Of a stretch of 64,000 nucleotides of DNA, positions 63,374-64,000 are shown in pieces. A program made the position numbers and the translations under genes. The DNA is from Erysipelotrichaceae bacterium. Lineage in GTDB: Bacteria; Bacillota_I; Bacilli_A; ML615J-28; CAG-313. The DNA lies in contig SVBG01000011.1 of assembly GCA_015059015.1 (NCBI GenBank), forward strand, positions 1 to 64,000, read 5' to 3'. The number at the start of each line of letters is the position of its first letter. Position 1 is the stretch's first letter. The notes under the pieces are model-generated. The model was not told the DNA's origin. It did no database searches and saw only the letters and a program-made list of their open reading frames with translations.

Positions 63374-64000
63374 TGATGAAGTGAAAGAATATGTGCAGTT
63401 ATTTTATAATAAGTACTGTAAAGATAAAAAAGATATTATTAGTTTGAAAGATGCAAATGTAGAAACACTTGCATTAATAGCAGCTAAGCTTGCATATAGA
63501 TCTTCAGTTACAAGGGCTTACGCATTATGCAATTATAGTGGTAATAATTATATTAGTGATAAAGAAGGTTCTAAAATTAAATGTGAACAAGAGTTAATAA
63601 GTATTTATTTAATAAGTTTATATAAAAATGAACTAATTAATTTTGAAAATGAATCTTTAGATATGTGGAAAAAGATAAAGCAAGTATATAGAGATAATGG
63701 TTTTACAAATTATAAAATAGGACATGCTCAAAAATGGTTATCAATGTCTATTAAATATTACTATATTCTTTTAGCTACTTATGAAATAATTGAAGTGAAT
63801 ATAAATAATGTTTTTAATGGTTTTTTTTATTTTCCAGTTGATGGAATGGTAATTAACCATTTTAAGAAAAAAGATTGGAATATTGAATTTAAGGATAAGT
63901 GTTGGACTAAGTGTGATAATGAAGAAGTTTTTATAGAGTATTTGAATTCTGTAAAAAATCATATTAACATGTATAATAATCCTTTTATCTATGAATTGTG
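63351..64000 (+). CDS. Hypothetical protein, cut by the right edge
   Basis: The frame is open from ATG 63351 (GGAG at 63341-63344) to the window end, at least 216 codons, beginning MEILKFSNDEVKEYVQLFYN. It is helical and globular with no signal or known motif (for example LALIAAKLAYRSSVTRAYAL, GHAQKWLSMSIKYYYILLATYE). The overlap with the regulator's C-terminal end suggests co-translation. The product may be the regulator's partner, but this is a guess. Confidence 0.72.
   Translation, partial: MEILKFSNDEVKEYVQLFYNKYCKDKKDIISLKDANVETLALIAAKLAYRSSVTRAYALCNYSGNNYISDKEGSKIKCEQELISIYLISLYKNELINFENESLDMWKKIKQVYRDNGFTNYKIGHAQKWLSMSIKYYYILLATYEIIEVNINNVFNGFFYFPVDGMVINHFKKKDWNIEFKDKCWTKCDNEEVFIEYLNSVKNHINMYNNPFIYEL

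Overview
This window is very AT-rich and tightly packed, with almost all genes on the + strand. It suggests a low-GC Bacillota of the class Bacilli, probably an uncultured, host-associated relative of the Erysipelotrichales/Acholeplasma side of that class. The placement is inferred from three things: the B. subtilis-like order rlmN-rsgA-rpe-thiN-spoVM-rpmB-fakA-recG-plsX-rnc, the dnaD-nth pair, and many surface lipoproteins with InlB/Flg_new-type repeats. Two tiny genes that are too short or mis-started for routine calling, spoVM (46503-46583) and a cse60-like gene (62090-62263), point to endospore formation or recent descent from a spore former. No tRNA, rRNA, CRISPR array, transposase or integrase gene was seen.

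Layout. 1-7 kb is a defence/DNA-processing block: the edge of a minus-strand type I specificity (hsdS) fragment, hsdR, a DUF4268 protein, rmuC and a DUF1016 (YhcG-like) nuclease. 7.3-19 kb holds a very large secreted GDPD protein with repeats, a PlsC-like acyltransferase with a zinc ribbon, two redox proteins (FAD/Rieske and flavin reductase), a YwaF-like membrane protein, a YbaK deacylase and a DEDDh exonuclease. 18.3-19.9 kb is an AbiE-type toxin-antitoxin pair. 20-23.4 kb carries gpmI and the paired NifU-like/GGGtGRT genes. 23.5-29.4 kb is one 1937-residue DUF4011-helicase-nuclease-DUF3320 protein related to the Hhe defence architecture, with an added transglutaminase-like domain. 29.4-39.7 kb has a 5'-nucleotidase lipoprotein, an iron-dependent alcohol dehydrogenase, enolase, a repeat lipoprotein and an ABC exporter pair. 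A short minus-strand island (39.8-41.3 kb) has an orphan RelB/DinJ antitoxin and lgt. 41.4-52.6 kb is the housekeeping run for ribosome maturation, thiamine, fatty acid/phospholipid metabolism and recombination. 52.6-57.9 kb is a tandem pair of solute-binding lipoproteins with different repeat counts. 58-64 kb contains a lipase, TraX, a NUDIX protein, an interrupted histidine phosphatase, dnaD-nth-cse60, an interrupted XRE regulator and an unrecognised gene cut by the window edge.

Themes. Sigma-A promoters with 17-base spacers and perfect stem terminators divide the window into short units. Of 49 stop codons read, 35 are TAA, 13 TAG and only one TGA. That single TGA (rpe) is followed two codons later by an in-frame TAA. 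One gene (histidine phosphatase) has an internal TGA, one (XRE regulator) an internal TAA, and one (lipase) has no ATG/GTG/TTG start but a well-placed ATT. Both sporulation genes have their ribosome-binding site or start codon inside a hairpin formed with the end of the preceding housekeeping gene. This looks like a simple way to keep read-through transcripts silent.
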